From: Calditrichota bacterium
GTDB taxonomy: Bacteria > Calditrichota > Calditrichia > Calditrichales > Calditrichaceae
Length of the DNA stretch: 64,000 nt
NCBI GenBank assembly: GCA_024278755.1
Contig: JAJRSO010000002.1
Span: 100,350-164,349, forward strand
Direction: 5' to 3'
Both the position numbers and the translations under genes were made by a program. Shown here piece by piece: positions 8,892-18,280 of the stretch (its first letter is position 1; each line of letters opens with the position of its first letter). The notes beneath the pieces were generated by a model. The model was not told where the DNA came from. It ran no database searches and saw only the letters and a list, made by a program, of their open reading frames with translations.

Positions 8892-9875
8892 ATGAAAAAG
8901 CTATTAGTGCTTTTGTTTGTTTTCGGTTTGGCAACTTTTCTGTTTGCCCAGGATGCGCCGGAACTTAAAGTTCGTTTAGGCGGCTCCGTTCAATCCATGG
9001 TAAGTTATGCGTCTGTCGATTCGGGTGATGCTCTTATGGGGGTCGGGCTGCGTCGCGTACGTTTGCGCGCATATGCGTCATTTGGAAAAAGCTTAAAAGG
9101 TTTTATCCAATATTCGGCAAAAAGCAACAAAGTGCTTGATGCTCGTATTACTTATATTTTCTCTCCACAGTTTAACGTTCGCATTGGCCGTTTTATCGGA
9201 GCGGGAATGAAAGCCGGCGGACTTACTTCACATACCAGTATTGATATCGTCGAAAGACCGGTCTCCGCGCAAAAATGGGGAGCCATGACAATTGGGGCTG
9301 ATTATCGCGATTACGGGATTGCTTTTTTTGGTAAAAAGAGCATGTTTAAATACAACCTGACTCTGCAAAACGGCAATGGCGCCAAAAATATTACATCATC
9401 CCATAAATCCAACAACGATGCTTTAAATGCAACCGGCAGCGGTATGACGGTAAGCGGAATGGCTTCTGTAACACCAATGAAAGCCTTGGAAGTTGGCGGA
9501 TATTATGGCGTCGGAAATAAAAATTATAATGATTATACCAGTTATTCGGCATATCTCTATTATCAGCCGGAAAAATTCCGCATTAAAGCCGAATTGGTAA
9601 GCATTACAAAAGATCCTGTAACTTCGTTGGGGTATTATGTATTCGGCGCTTATCGGATGACCGATAACCTTGAACTGCTCGGACGTTACGAACAATGGGA
9701 TCAGAATACCGATATTGATAACAATGAAGAAACCGATATTACGGTAGGTGCGACCTATTCGATGTTCCCTAACAAATGGAAAGCATCTAAAATAACGGTT
9801 GCGTATGTATTACAGCAGGAAGATCCTTCCATCGATAATAATGTACTGTACGCAATGTTCCAGCTGATATTCTGA
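8892..9875 (+). CDS. Outer-membrane porin-like beta-barrel
   Basis: This 327-residue protein has a signal peptide (MKKLLVLLFVFGLATFLFA, cleavage after about residue 19). The mature part is made of alternating amphipathic strands (for example RVRLRAYASFGKSLKGFIQYS) and ends with an aromatic residue (MFQLIF), the usual barrel C-terminus. It resembles phosphate-selective or general porins, but the substrate cannot be told. A strong ribosome-binding site (GAGGAGG) precedes the ATG. Expression is probably sigma-54-dependent, and a perfect terminator follows. Its position before a branched-chain amino-acid importer suggests it could pass substrates of that importer through the outer membrane; this is inference. 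Confidence 0.8.
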   Translation: MKKLLVLLFVFGLATFLFAQDAPELKVRLGGSVQSMVSYASVDSGDALMGVGLRRVRLRAYASFGKSLKGFIQYSAKSNKVLDARITYIFSPQFNVRIGRFIGAGMKAGGLTSHTSIDIVERPVSAQKWGAMTIGADYRDYGIAFFGKKSMFKYNLTLQNGNGAKNITSSHKSNNDALNATGSGMTVSGMASVTPMKALEVGGYYGVGNKNYNDYTSYSAYLYYQPEKFRIKAELVSITKDPVTSLGYYVFGAYRMTDNLELLGRYEQWDQNTDIDNNEETDITVGATYSMFPNKWKASKITVAYVLQQEDPSIDNNVLYAMFQLIF

Positions 9876-9876
9876 T

Positions 9877-9907
9877 AAAGAGGCCTGTGGGCCTCTTTAT
9901 TTTTATT
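9877..9907 (+). terminator. Intrinsic terminator after the porin gene
   Basis: AAAGAGGCC (9877-9885) and GGCCTCTTT (9890-9898) form a perfect 9-bp stem with a TGTG loop, followed by a T-rich tail. It separates the porin from the importer operon. Confidence 0.9.
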
Positions 9908-10095
9908 AGAAACAGTTGCTTACCTCGCTTCTGCTACGGTTTAATTTGGTTGAGATTGATAAGGGGTATGGAGGGAGAAGGTTTTACCGAAAAGTAAAAT
10001 CGGCGTCCCACGGCGGATGGGGTAAGCAATAGCCATGAATTTTTAATAAAACTCCGTTTATTCTTGTTTGATCTAACAAGAGAGGAAATGTACTA
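9908..10095 (+). other. Leader region upstream of the amino-acid binding protein
   Basis: This 188-base gap contains a hairpin (GTTTTAC-CGAAAA-GTAAAAT, about 9982-10002) followed by a GC-rich segment. A structured leader is possible, but I could not match it to a known riboswitch class. AAGAGAGGAAATG precedes the downstream start. Confidence 0.3.
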
Positions 10096-11340
10096 ATGAA
10101 ATACCTAAAAGTTATTATCATACTTGTTCTGACGGCTGCATTTGCATTAAGCATTAGTGGCTGCGGTAAAAAAGCGGACGGTCCGGTAAAGGTTGGCGTT
10201 TTGTTGCCTTTGACCGGTTCCAAAGCGAAGTTTGGCGAAATGGAAAAGAACTCCTTTGAATTAGCCAAAGAAAAAATTAACGAAGCCCGCACTAAAGCCG
10301 GTTTAAATAAAATTGAATTCGTATACGAAGATGATACCGGTAAGCCGGACGTGGGTCGTGCGGCCATGGAAAAACTGGTAAATGTAAATAAGGTGGCTAT
10401 GGTTACCGGAGGATATAGTTCTTCCGTTACATTTGCCGCGGCTGCGGTTGCCCAACAGTATCGGATACCATTTCTGGTAAATACAGGTTCCGTAGATAAA
10501 ATTACCGAACCGGAAGCCTTTAACCTGACAACCGACGATGGTGATAAGTTTTATATCTACCGCTTAAATCCCCCTGTGTCGGAATATGCTTCCGGTCTGG
10601 AAAGTTTACTTCGCGAAGTGGTAAAACCGAAATCTGTATTTATTATCCACGAAAATACCGCATTTGGCACTAAAGGAGCCGAAGCCTTTCAGAAATCCGC
10701 AGAAAAATTAGGTATTAAAGTGGTGGGTGACGAGTCTTATTCCGGCGGCACGGTGGATTTTAAACCGATGCTCTCCAATGCAAAAAAACTGAATCCGGAT
10801 ATGACTTATATGATTTCATATGTAATGGATGCCGCTCAGTTGATGAAACAAGCGCGCGAACTTAACTGGAAACCAAAACTTTTTGTTGGCGCCGGCGCAG
10901 GTTACACCATGCCGGCTTTTAAAGAAAATGCCGGCGTTGCTTCGCGGCGAATGGTTTCTGCCACTTTATGGCATCAGTCTCTGCCCATTCCCGGCGCAAA
11001 AGAATACTTTGATGGTTACATTGCTAAATTTGGCGGCGACGGTCCCGATTACCACGGCGCCGAAGCGTACGCAGCAGCCACGGTTGTGGATGATGTGTTA
11101 AAACGCTGTAACGGTAATTATGATGCGGCAACTATTAAAAAAGCGTTGGATGCCACCGATATGATGACCGTTTTTGCACCTGTAAAATTTACTTCCTATG
11201 GAAAGAAAATCCATCAGAACAAAGTGGAAACCTATGTTGTTCAGTGGATTGACGGAACATTAAAACTAATCTGGCCAAAAGATTTAGCCAATGCACCGTT
11301 TGAATATCCGATTGACTGGACAAAAATTTGGGCCAAATAA
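10096..11340 (+). CDS. ABC transporter substrate-binding lipoprotein (LivK/Peripla_BP_6 type)
   Basis: This 414-residue lipoprotein has lipobox ISGC with the acylated Cys at residue 23. The mature protein starts PVKVGVLLPLTGSKAKFGEMEKN, the characteristic opening of type I periplasmic binding proteins for branched-chain amino acids and related compounds. Later motifs include VTGGYSSSVTFAAA and FIIHENTAFGTKGAEAFQ. The protein is anchored in the periplasm and delivers ligand to the LivHMGF complex encoded downstream. The ligand could be an amino acid, an amide or a short carboxylate. A long stem-loop separates it from livH, which probably lets the binding protein be made in excess. Confidence 0.92.
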   Translation: MKYLKVIIILVLTAAFALSISGCGKKADGPVKVGVLLPLTGSKAKFGEMEKNSFELAKEKINEARTKAGLNKIEFVYEDDTGKPDVGRAAMEKLVNVNKVAMVTGGYSSSVTFAAAAVAQQYRIPFLVNTGSVDKITEPEAFNLTTDDGDKFYIYRLNPPVSEYASGLESLLREVVKPKSVFIIHENTAFGTKGAEAFQKSAEKLGIKVVGDESYSGGTVDFKPMLSNAKKLNPDMTYMISYVMDAAQLMKQARELNWKPKLFVGAGAGYTMPAFKENAGVASRRMVSATLWHQSLPIPGAKEYFDGYIAKFGGDGPDYHGAEAYAAATVVDDVLKRCNGNYDAATIKKALDATDMMTVFAPVKFTSYGKKIHQNKVETYVVQWIDGTLKLIWPKDLANAPFEYPIDWTKIWAK

Positions 11341-11364
11341 ATCAACTCTACGGCTCTTTGTAAT

Positions 11365-11440
11365 AAAAACACGGGAATCGGCCTTCCTCTGAAAAAACGA
11401 AAAAATGTACAAATTATATTTTTCCGGTTCCTGTGTTTTT
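11365..11440 (+). promoter_or_regulatory. Long stem-loop between binding protein and permeases
   Basis: Bases 11365-11381 and 11424-11440 form a 17-pair stem with two G-T wobbles, and the 3' arm ends in a T run. A competing pairing exists between TGTACAAA at 11406 and the following TTTTGTACA. The element could be a partial terminator, an attenuator or a 3'-end stabiliser that sets the ratio of binding protein to permease. Confidence 0.6.
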
Positions 11441-11583
11441 TGTACAACACGAACGCATAGTCTGATAAAAGAGGTGAAACTGTTTCAGCGTTGTAATTAC
11501 AGATTTTAGTTGATTCGTGTTTATTCGCAATGGCTTTGACTTTTTTGGAACGCATTAAATCTAAACTGATTTTGAGGTTATGA

Positions 11584-12459
11584 ATGGAACTTTTCTTACA
11601 GACCCTGGTAAACGGGACGCTGATTGGAGGATTATACGCGATTATCGGTATCGGAATGACGCTGATTATGGGCGTAATGGGCATTATCAATTTGGCCCAT
11701 GGGCAGATAATGATGATTGCCATGTACATCACCTGGGTTTTATGGCAATTTTTAGGGATTGACCCCCTATTAAGCCTGTTTATCTCTATTCCGCTGGTTT
11801 ATGTTTTAGGCGATTTAATGGCCCGCTATCTTTTGTATCCTTTAATGGAGAAAGAATCTATCCTGCCGGAAAACCAGGTTCTTATGACGGTTGGCATCGG
11901 AATGGTACTGGTAGAGCTGGCAAGAACCATTTTTACCAGTGACTACCGTTCTGTACAAACAAGCTATTCGGATATCGTTTGGCGACTAGGGCATATTTCA
12001 TTAAGTGTGCCCGTTGTAATCGATTTTTTTATTGCCATTGCTTTTACAGGAGCCATGTTCTGGTTTCTGATAAAAACCGATATAGGACGTTCCATTCGCG
12101 CAACGGCACAGGATAAAGAAGCGGCAATCCTGATGGGCGTCAGCGCTAAAAAAATTACTATTTTAACGTTTGCCCTAGGCAGTAGTTTAACAGCCGCCGC
12201 CGGAACGCTCTTTCTTCCTATTTATTATTTATACCCGGATGTGGGCCCAATTTTTACATTGAAAGCATTTGTTATTACAATTCTTGGCGGACTTGGTTCC
12301 ACGGTAGGCGCCATTGCCGGCGGTCTGGTTTTGGGCATTGCCGAAACATTTGGAGCTACCTATATCTCCATGGGATACAGGGACGCTTTTGGACTGATTA
12401 TCTTTTTGCTGGTTTTAATTTTTATGCCCGGTGGGTTAAAAAGCTTGACTAAAGTGTAG
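11584..12459 (+). CDS. livH: Branched-chain amino-acid ABC permease LivH
   Basis: This 291-residue inner-membrane permease has about eight hydrophobic segments. It opens MELFLQTLVNGTLIGGLYAI, carries GIINLAHGQIMMIAMY and ends in GGLGSTVGAIAGGLVLGIAE, all typical of LivH. The start is the second of two nearby ATG codons, with GAGG at suitable distance. It pairs with LivM (8 bases downstream) to form the channel of the importer. Confidence 0.95.
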   Translation: MELFLQTLVNGTLIGGLYAIIGIGMTLIMGVMGIINLAHGQIMMIAMYITWVLWQFLGIDPLLSLFISIPLVYVLGDLMARYLLYPLMEKESILPENQVLMTVGIGMVLVELARTIFTSDYRSVQTSYSDIVWRLGHISLSVPVVIDFFIAIAFTGAMFWFLIKTDIGRSIRATAQDKEAAILMGVSAKKITILTFALGSSLTAAAGTLFLPIYYLYPDVGPIFTLKAFVITILGGLGSTVGAIAGGLVLGIAETFGATYISMGYRDAFGLIIFLLVLIFMPGGLKSLTKV

Positions 12460-12467
12460 GTATTCGA

Positions 12468-13463
12468 ATGACAACTGAACAGACAAATAAAAATCCGTTA
12501 ATTGCCAAAAATGAATGGTTTATCATTCTTGCGGCAGTCGTATTACCGTTTATTTTTCATTTCTCGCCCTATATTCAGGGGCTGCTTATTTTTATCATGA
12601 TATGGACTGTGTTGGGTTCGTCCTGGAACTTATTGGCAGGATTTACCGGTTTGGTCTCTTTTGGTCATGCGGCATATTTTGGAGTGGGCGCCTATGTTGG
12701 CGGCTTACTCTATTTTCATTTTCATATTTCGCCTTGGTGGGGATTGCTGTTAGGCGGACCGGTTGCGGTTCTTTTCGGGTACCTTTTGGGCCTTATGGTG
12801 TTTCGTTTGCGTGGGCCCTATTTTGCTTTGGGAACGCTCGCCTCAGCCGAAATTTTACGCATTGTTTTCGGACAGGAAGAATGGCTGACAAACGGGCATA
12901 ACGGAATTTTATATATCACGACCTGGGTAAGTAAATATCCGTATTATTTTGTCGGACTGGCAATCGCCTTGGGATCGGTGCTTACGATTAAACTTGTAAT
13001 GCGCTCTAAGGCCGGTTTCTATTTTCTTTCTATCCGGGAAGATGAAGATGCGGCCGAGGCTTTGGGCATAGATACAAAGCTGTATAAAAACATTGCCACA
13101 ATAATTTCTACCTTCTGGGCCGGAACCGCCGGTGCCTTTTACATGATTTATATGGGTTTTATCGATCCGGAAGTCGTGTTTGCCTTACATAATATTTCCA
13201 TTATTACAATTTTAGTGGGAATTATCGGCGGTGTCGGAACCATTTGGGGGCCAACCGTCGGAGCCGTAATAATGGTGCTGGTGCAGGAACTGTTTCGTTC
13301 CGCTTTCTTTGATTTGGCGCCAAGCTGGGTTTCGCGCATGCACGAACTGGCTTTTGGCCTGCTGGTCATCTTTGTAATTCTTTATCTGGCCGGCGGCGTG
13401 GTAGGTGATTGGGATATTATCAGAAAACGATTGCATTTTAAAAGGGCGGAGATTAAAGAATGA
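12468..13463 (+). CDS. livM: Branched-chain amino-acid ABC permease LivM
   Basis: This 331-residue inner-membrane permease has the LivM signatures NLLAGFTGLVSFGHAAYFGVGAY, SIREDEDAAEALGID and GIIGGVGTIWGPTVGA. It forms the heterodimeric channel with LivH. The last four bases overlap the livG start (ATGA), which points to translational coupling. Confidence 0.95.
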   Translation: MTTEQTNKNPLIAKNEWFIILAAVVLPFIFHFSPYIQGLLIFIMIWTVLGSSWNLLAGFTGLVSFGHAAYFGVGAYVGGLLYFHFHISPWWGLLLGGPVAVLFGYLLGLMVFRLRGPYFALGTLASAEILRIVFGQEEWLTNGHNGILYITTWVSKYPYYFVGLAIALGSVLTIKLVMRSKAGFYFLSIREDEDAAEALGIDTKLYKNIATIISTFWAGTAGAFYMIYMGFIDPEVVFALHNISIITILVGIIGGVGTIWGPTVGAVIMVLVQELFRSAFFDLAPSWVSRMHELAFGLLVIFVILYLAGGVVGDWDIIRKRLHFKRAEIKE

Positions 13464-14203
13464 GTATTATTACACTGGATAATGTAACAAAAAATTTCGG
13501 TGGTCTGACCGCAGTTGACCATGTCTCTTTTGAGGTGCAGGAGGGTGAAATATTTGGTCTTATCGGCCCGAATGGCAGCGGGAAGACAACAACCTTTAAT
13601 TTAATAAATCATTATTTTCAGGTTTCTTCCGGAAAAATTATTTTTAAGGGGCAGGAAATTACCGATAAAAAAACGTTCGAAATTGCCCGGCTTGGTGTTG
13701 GCCGTACCTTTCAGGTTGTGAAACCGTTAAAACGTTTAACGGTAGAAGACAATATTGTAGCTGCATCCTTTGCCAGAGAGTCCAGTTTTAACGGCGCACG
13801 AAATGTGGCCCGCGAGATGATTTCCTTTTGTCACCTCGAAGAGGTTGCTCATCAAAAAGCAGGCGGATTACCCATTGCCGGCCGCAAACGGTTGGAAATT
13901 GCCCGGGCGCTGGCCACCAGGCCCTCTCTTTTACTGCTGGACGAAACAGCTGCCGGACTGAACCCCTCTGAATTGGACGAGGCGATAGATATTATTAAAA
14001 ACATTCGGTCAAAACTGGGTATTACCATTGTTATTGTTGAGCATATAATGAAAGTTATTATGAGTATCAGCGACCGGATCCATGCCATTGCACACGGCGC
14101 AACCATTGCCGAAGGTTCGCCGGCCGAAGTGGCAAAAAATCCAACGGTTATCGAAGCGTACTTAGGTTCAGATTATAATATGGAGAGATTCCTGAATGCT
14201 TAA
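13460..14203 (+). CDS. livG: ABC transporter ATPase LivG
   Basis: This 247-residue ATPase has Walker A GPNGSGKT near residue 36 and the Walker B region LLLLDETAAGLNPSE. The signature region reads LPIAGRKRLEIARAL in place of a standard LSGGQ, and DEP is DET. As far as I recall, this variant also occurs in a subgroup of LivG proteins, so I do not read it as decay. It drives import through LivHM together with LivF and overlaps livF by eight bases. Confidence 0.93.
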   Translation: MSIITLDNVTKNFGGLTAVDHVSFEVQEGEIFGLIGPNGSGKTTTFNLINHYFQVSSGKIIFKGQEITDKKTFEIARLGVGRTFQVVKPLKRLTVEDNIVAASFARESSFNGARNVAREMISFCHLEEVAHQKAGGLPIAGRKRLEIARALATRPSLLLLDETAAGLNPSELDEAIDIIKNIRSKLGITIVIVEHIMKVIMSISDRIHAIAHGATIAEGSPAEVAKNPTVIEAYLGSDYNMERFLNA

Positions 14204-14900
14204 GCTTGAAAATGTAAATATGAGTTACGGTGATATCCAGGTTTTATGGGATGTCTCTTTTGAAGTTAAAGAAGCCGAAATTCTTGTTTTGGTTGGCGCA
14301 AACGGCGCAGGGAAAAGTTCTACCTTAAAAACGATTTCGGGCTTGCAGCGCGTTCGTTCGGGAAAAATTATTTTTAACGGGGAAGATATTACACAATTGC
14401 CCGCCGAAGAAGTGATTACAAGGGGAATTGTGCATGTACCGGAAGGCCGTCGTTTGTTTAACGAAATGACTGTCGAAGAAAACCTCGTTATGGGATCTTT
14501 AAACGGCGAATCAAAGAAACTGCGCAGCCAGACCATGGAAGAGTGTTACGAGCTTTTTCCGCGCCTGCTTGAACGCAGAAAACAATTGGCGGGTACTTTA
14601 AGCGGCGGCGAACAGCAGATGCTGGCCGTAGCCCGCGGCTTAATGGCCAAACCAAAATTATTGATGCTTGACGAACCGAGCCTTGGTTTGGCTCCGGTTC
14701 TGGTACAGGATATTTTTGATATCGTTAAAAGTGTTAACAAACAGGGAATTACGGTTTTACTGGTCGAACAGAATGTACAATCGACCTTAACTTTTTGCGA
14801 TCGCGCTTATGTACTGGAAAATGGAAAGATAGGTATTTCCGGCACCGGAAAAGAATTATTGAATAATGAACATGTAAAAACCGCCTATCTCGGAATTTAA
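14196..14900 (+). CDS. livF: ABC transporter ATPase LivF
   Basis: This 234-residue ATPase has Walker A GANGAGKSS near residue 34, a canonical signature LSGGEQQMLAVARGL and Walker B LLMLDEPSLGLAP. The LivF-type segment GIVHVPEGRRLFNEMTVEENL is present. It is the second ATPase of the Liv importer and completes the operon. Confidence 0.95.
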   Translation: MLKLENVNMSYGDIQVLWDVSFEVKEAEILVLVGANGAGKSSTLKTISGLQRVRSGKIIFNGEDITQLPAEEVITRGIVHVPEGRRLFNEMTVEENLVMGSLNGESKKLRSQTMEECYELFPRLLERRKQLAGTLSGGEQQMLAVARGLMAKPKLLMLDEPSLGLAPVLVQDIFDIVKSVNKQGITVLLVEQNVQSTLTFCDRAYVLENGKIGISGTGKELLNNEHVKTAYLGI

Positions 14901-14926
14901 AAAGGGATTCTGCCCGGGAGAAATCT

Positions 14927-15580
14927 ATGTTAGTTAAAGAATGGATGTCCGAAAAAGTTATTTCCATTGATGCTTCGGAGACGCTTTCCGAAGCCATAAA
15001 CACATTAAAACGAAACAAAATTCGTCGCTTGCCGGTGCTTGATAAAGAAAAATTAGTAGGGATTGTATCCGACCGCGATTTAAAGGAAGCCGCGCCTTCA
15101 AAGGCGACGTCACTGGATATCTGGGAAGTGCATTACCTCATGTCCAAAATAAAGGTAAAAGATGTAATGACCCCCCGTCCGCTTACTATTGGGGCTGATA
15201 CAACCATAGAAAAAGCCGCCATTTTAATGCATGATAAAAAAATAGGCGGCCTGCCGGTGGTTGATGATTCCGGCGTACTGATTGGAATGTTAACGGAACA
15301 GGATATTTTTGAAGCGTTAATCAGTATAACCGGCGCCCGCATTGCCGGGACACGGGTATCGGTTATTGTTCCGGACGAACCCGGTTCCATAAAGAATGTG
15401 TGCGAAGGAATGCGTAAGTATGATTTTAAATGTATCAGTATCTTAACGACGCACGAAGGAGTGGAAGCGGGCAAACGTAAGGTAATAATTCGCTTTCAGG
15501 CCGAAGAAAACAAGATAAATGAAATTATAAGTGAATTAAAAACAAAATATGCGAATGTTAATTTTACCAATGATTTCTAA
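14927..15580 (+). CDS. CBS-pair plus ACT domain protein (AcuB-like)
   Basis: The 217-residue soluble protein has two CBS motifs in residues ~1-130 (MLVKEWMSEKVISIDASETL and VKDVMTPRPLTIGADTTIEKA). An ACT-like domain follows from about residue 140 (VSVIVPDEPGSIKNVCEGM). CBS pairs bind adenosyl ligands and ACT domains usually bind amino acids, so it may sense energy state and amino-acid supply. It lies 26 bases after livF with its own ribosome-binding site (GGGAG) and before cstA. This placement fits regulation of amino-acid or peptide uptake; the direct target is unknown. Confidence 0.85.
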   Translation: MLVKEWMSEKVISIDASETLSEAINTLKRNKIRRLPVLDKEKLVGIVSDRDLKEAAPSKATSLDIWEVHYLMSKIKVKDVMTPRPLTIGADTTIEKAAILMHDKKIGGLPVVDDSGVLIGMLTEQDIFEALISITGARIAGTRVSVIVPDEPGSIKNVCEGMRKYDFKCISILTTHEGVEAGKRKVIIRFQAEENKINEIISELKTKYANVNFTNDF

Positions 15581-15695
15581 AAAATGATGCCGCTATTCTG
15601 CTGGCAAATTTTGTTTAACTTTTATATATTAGAGGAATCGTTTTCAATCTAAAAAAAGTATTGTTAATTCGATAATCGAGCGGAACATTTTTGGT

Positions 15696-17417
15696 ATGGA
15701 TGCACTGTTAATTATGATCTTGTCTTTTGCCGGATACCTGCTCATGTACAAACTGTATGGCAGATATGTCGGCTATAAAATATTTCAGTTAAACGATACA
15801 AATCCGGTTCCGTCTGTCGAGTTGGAAGATGGAACCGATTATGTCCCTACGAAAAAAGAGATCATCTTTGGCCATCATTTTACATCCATTGCAGGAACAG
15901 GGCCGATTGTGGGTCCGGCCGTTGCCATTATCTGGGGCTGGGTGCCGGCGCTTTTATGGGTTTTTGTCGGCAGTATCATTATGGGAGCCGTCCATGATTT
16001 TGGCTCTCTTATTATTTCGATGCGTAATCAGGGCAAGTCCATTTCGGAATATACCGCCAAGTATATCAACTCCCGCACTAAAATATTCTTTTTCCTTATT
16101 ATTTTTATTGAATTGTGGATTGTTGTTTCCATCTTTGGATTGGTAATAGCAGAGCTTTTTAAAATGTATCCGTCTTCCGTATTTCCGGTTTGGGTACAAA
16201 TTCCCATTGCCATAGCGCTGGGCCGGGCCGTTTATAAAAAACAGGTTAATTTAACTTTGTGGTCGGTGTATGCGGTGGTTCTGATGTATATAACGGTAGC
16301 CCTCGGCGTTTGGCTGCCGCTGAATATGCCGCCGGTTTTTGGCCTTTCTGCAATTGGCGTTTGGACCATCCTTTTATTTATCTATGCTTTCTTTGCATCG
16401 GTTCTTCCCGTTACAACACTTCTGCAACCGCGTGACTATATGAATGCGCATCAACTGTTAGTGGCTATGGTCTTGTTGACCCTGGGCGTTGTTTTTGCCT
16501 CTTTGGGAGGTGAGCTGAAAATGGTTGCGCCAGCGGTGCAATCCGCTCCAAAGGATGCGCCGTCTATGTGGCCTTTCTTATTTATTACCATTGCCTGTGG
16601 CGCCATATCCGGATGGCACTCTCTGGTATCTTCAGGCACAACATCCAAGCAGGTGCGCAAAGAGAGCGATTCTCTGTTTGTGGGTTACGGCTCCATGATT
16701 ATGGAAAGCGTTCTGGCCCTGTTTGTTATTATTGCCGTTAGCGCCGGTATAGGAATGGGACTGAAAGAAAATGGCGAAACCCTGCTTGGCGTTTCGGCCT
16801 GGACAACACATTATGCGTCGTGGGCGGCGGCAAAAGGGTTGGGTTCCAAAGTAAGCGCTTTTGTGGTAGGCTCGGCCAATATGCTTACGGCTATTGGTAT
16901 CCCCCTAAAATTCGGCCTCACCATTATGGGCGTTTTTGTGGCATCATTTGCCGGTACAACACTGGATACGGCTACGCGTATTCAGCGTTATCTCATGTCC
17001 GAAACGTTTCCCAAAACATTTGGGAATCGTTATATCTCCACCGCTTCCGCATTGTTGTTAGCTACGTTTTTGGTTTTTTCGACCGGCGCCAACGGTAAGG
17101 GCGCGTTGATTCTGTGGCCTCTTTTAGGCGCCATAAACCAAACGCTGGCCGGACTTTCATTAATCATTGCCACGGTTTATCTGAAATCCAGAGGCGGGCT
17201 TAAATGGCTGGTCACCGGAATTCCGGCCGTTTTTATGGTCGTTATGTCCTTTTGGGCTACTATTGAAAACCAGATTCGGTTTTTGCAGAATAATGTATTG
17301 TTGACCACTATAAATTTTATTATTATTTTATCCATACTCTGGGTTGTGGCCGAAGGGATTATACGCTTTATAAAAGTGAATGATTCCGGCGAGATCCAGT
17401 TTACTACTGTCGATTGA
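15696..17417 (+). CDS. cstA: Carbon starvation protein CstA family transporter
   Basis: This 573-residue polytopic membrane protein has about 15 hydrophobic segments. The N-terminal CstA hallmarks are DGTDYVPTKKEIIFGHHFTSIAGTGPIVGPA, WGWVPALLW and GAVHDFGSLIISMRNQGKS (quoted here in pieces of the family pattern). Further along are WHSLVSSGTTSKQ and FAGTTLDTATRIQRY. Family members import pyruvate or peptides. It is shorter than the ~700-residue E. coli protein, as is common for this subgroup. It sits between the CBS-ACT protein and a strong terminator and looks like a single transcription unit. Confidence 0.93.
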   Translation: MDALLIMILSFAGYLLMYKLYGRYVGYKIFQLNDTNPVPSVELEDGTDYVPTKKEIIFGHHFTSIAGTGPIVGPAVAIIWGWVPALLWVFVGSIIMGAVHDFGSLIISMRNQGKSISEYTAKYINSRTKIFFFLIIFIELWIVVSIFGLVIAELFKMYPSSVFPVWVQIPIAIALGRAVYKKQVNLTLWSVYAVVLMYITVALGVWLPLNMPPVFGLSAIGVWTILLFIYAFFASVLPVTTLLQPRDYMNAHQLLVAMVLLTLGVVFASLGGELKMVAPAVQSAPKDAPSMWPFLFITIACGAISGWHSLVSSGTTSKQVRKESDSLFVGYGSMIMESVLALFVIIAVSAGIGMGLKENGETLLGVSAWTTHYASWAAAKGLGSKVSAFVVGSANMLTAIGIPLKFGLTIMGVFVASFAGTTLDTATRIQRYLMSETFPKTFGNRYISTASALLLATFLVFSTGANGKGALILWPLLGAINQTLAGLSLIIATVYLKSRGGLKWLVTGIPAVFMVVMSFWATIENQIRFLQNNVLLTTINFIIILSILWVVAEGIIRFIKVNDSGEIQFTTVD

Positions 17418-17449
17418 TTTGTTAAATCTGTTTTTACACCAGCGGCCGG

Positions 17450-17482
17450 AAAATGCTCAGTGGATTACTGGGCATTTTTTTT
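17450..17482 (+). terminator. Intrinsic terminator after cstA
   Basis: AAAATGCTCAGT (17450-17461) pairs with ACTGGGCATTTT (17467-17478) with one G-T wobble around a 5-base loop, and the T run continues to 17482. Confidence 0.88.
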
Positions 17483-17524
17483 ATACTTCCGTATGGTTGC
17501 AGAAAGACGTAACGGCAATAAAAA

Positions 17525-17989
17525 ATGAAGACCGACATGATGTTAAAAAAAGAGCTTAAAACACTCTATTGGCGGCTGCTTGTGCCGGCTTTGGCAATAA
17601 TTGTCATCAGCGAAATATTTAAAGCATTAGAAATTTTAAAGATACCTGGGCCGGATAAAAGTAGACAGATAGATGTGGCGGTATTTATTTTGGCTGCACT
17701 TTTTTCCACCGCATTGCCGGTGATGCGGCGGCTTGTTTTCGTAAATAAAGTGAAAAATCTAAAGATGGTAAACCCGGACGATTGGTGGCGTTTCGAAAAA
17801 CAGGTATTGCAAATCGCGCTGGTAACGCCTTATTTTTTTGCAATGGCTTCCGTTTTGCAGTTTAATGGATTTTTTTATTCAACTGTTTTTTTGCTGGCCT
17901 TATATGCCGGCTACTTTTATTTTCCTTCGGGAAAGCGGATACGGTATGAAATGCGGATTTTCCGAATAAACGAGGTGTCGGACGAATGA
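17525..17989 (+). CDS. Small membrane protein of unknown function
   Basis: This 154-residue protein has four hydrophobic segments (about residues 15-33, 48-68, 95-115 and 118-135). A basic cytoplasmic-looking loop contains MRRLVFVNKVKNLKMVNPDDWWRFEKQ. I do not recognise the family. It overlaps the next small gene by four bases (ATGA), which in turn abuts an ArsA-like ATPase gene. The three are almost certainly co-transcribed and may form one membrane-associated complex, an inference from spacing. Confidence 0.7.
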   Translation: MKTDMMLKKELKTLYWRLLVPALAIIVISEIFKALEILKIPGPDKSRQIDVAVFILAALFSTALPVMRRLVFVNKVKNLKMVNPDDWWRFEKQVLQIALVTPYFFAMASVLQFNGFFYSTVFLLALYAGYFYFPSGKRIRYEMRIFRINEVSDE

Positions 17990-18279
17990 TTCGTTATGTT
18001 TTAAACAGAATCCGGAAAGGCGTTGGCGGCGTGTGGGCTGTTTATCAGCAGCAGTCAAAAGCACACTTTACAGCCTCTTATGAAACGGAAGCGGCGGAGC
18101 TGGAAAATATTTTCGGCCTGCTTGTTTTGGGTTCGTTTGTGGGAATGCCATCGCCACCCATGGCGATTACACTGGATATGATGCCGGTTATGGAAAAAGA
18201 ACTTATTCGTATGCTGGAAAAAGTGGATACTGCTTCGTCGCCACTCTCGGATTTGGCATCTGTTTTTGAAGTAGGTTAA
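17986..18279 (+). CDS. Small soluble protein coupled to an ArsA-like ATPase
   Basis: This 97-residue protein has a basic N-terminus (MIRYVLNRIRKGVGG), a central segment ENIFGLLVLGSFVGMPSPPMAITLDMMP and an amphipathic C-terminus. I do not recognise the family. It is wedged between a four-TM protein (4-base overlap) and the ArsA-like ATPase (1-base gap), so it is likely a subunit or adaptor of the same unit. The central hydrophobic, proline-containing stretch might be a client or docking segment. Confidence 0.65.
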   Translation: MIRYVLNRIRKGVGGVWAVYQQQSKAHFTASYETEAAELENIFGLLVLGSFVGMPSPPMAITLDMMPVMEKELIRMLEKVDTASSPLSDLASVFEVG

Positions 18280-18280
18280 A

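Noticed and set aside
13460..14203. Decayed LivG because LSGGQ is altered
   Set aside because: The LP-type signature with RKRLEIARAL is, as far as I recall, a known LivG variant, and all other motifs are intact.
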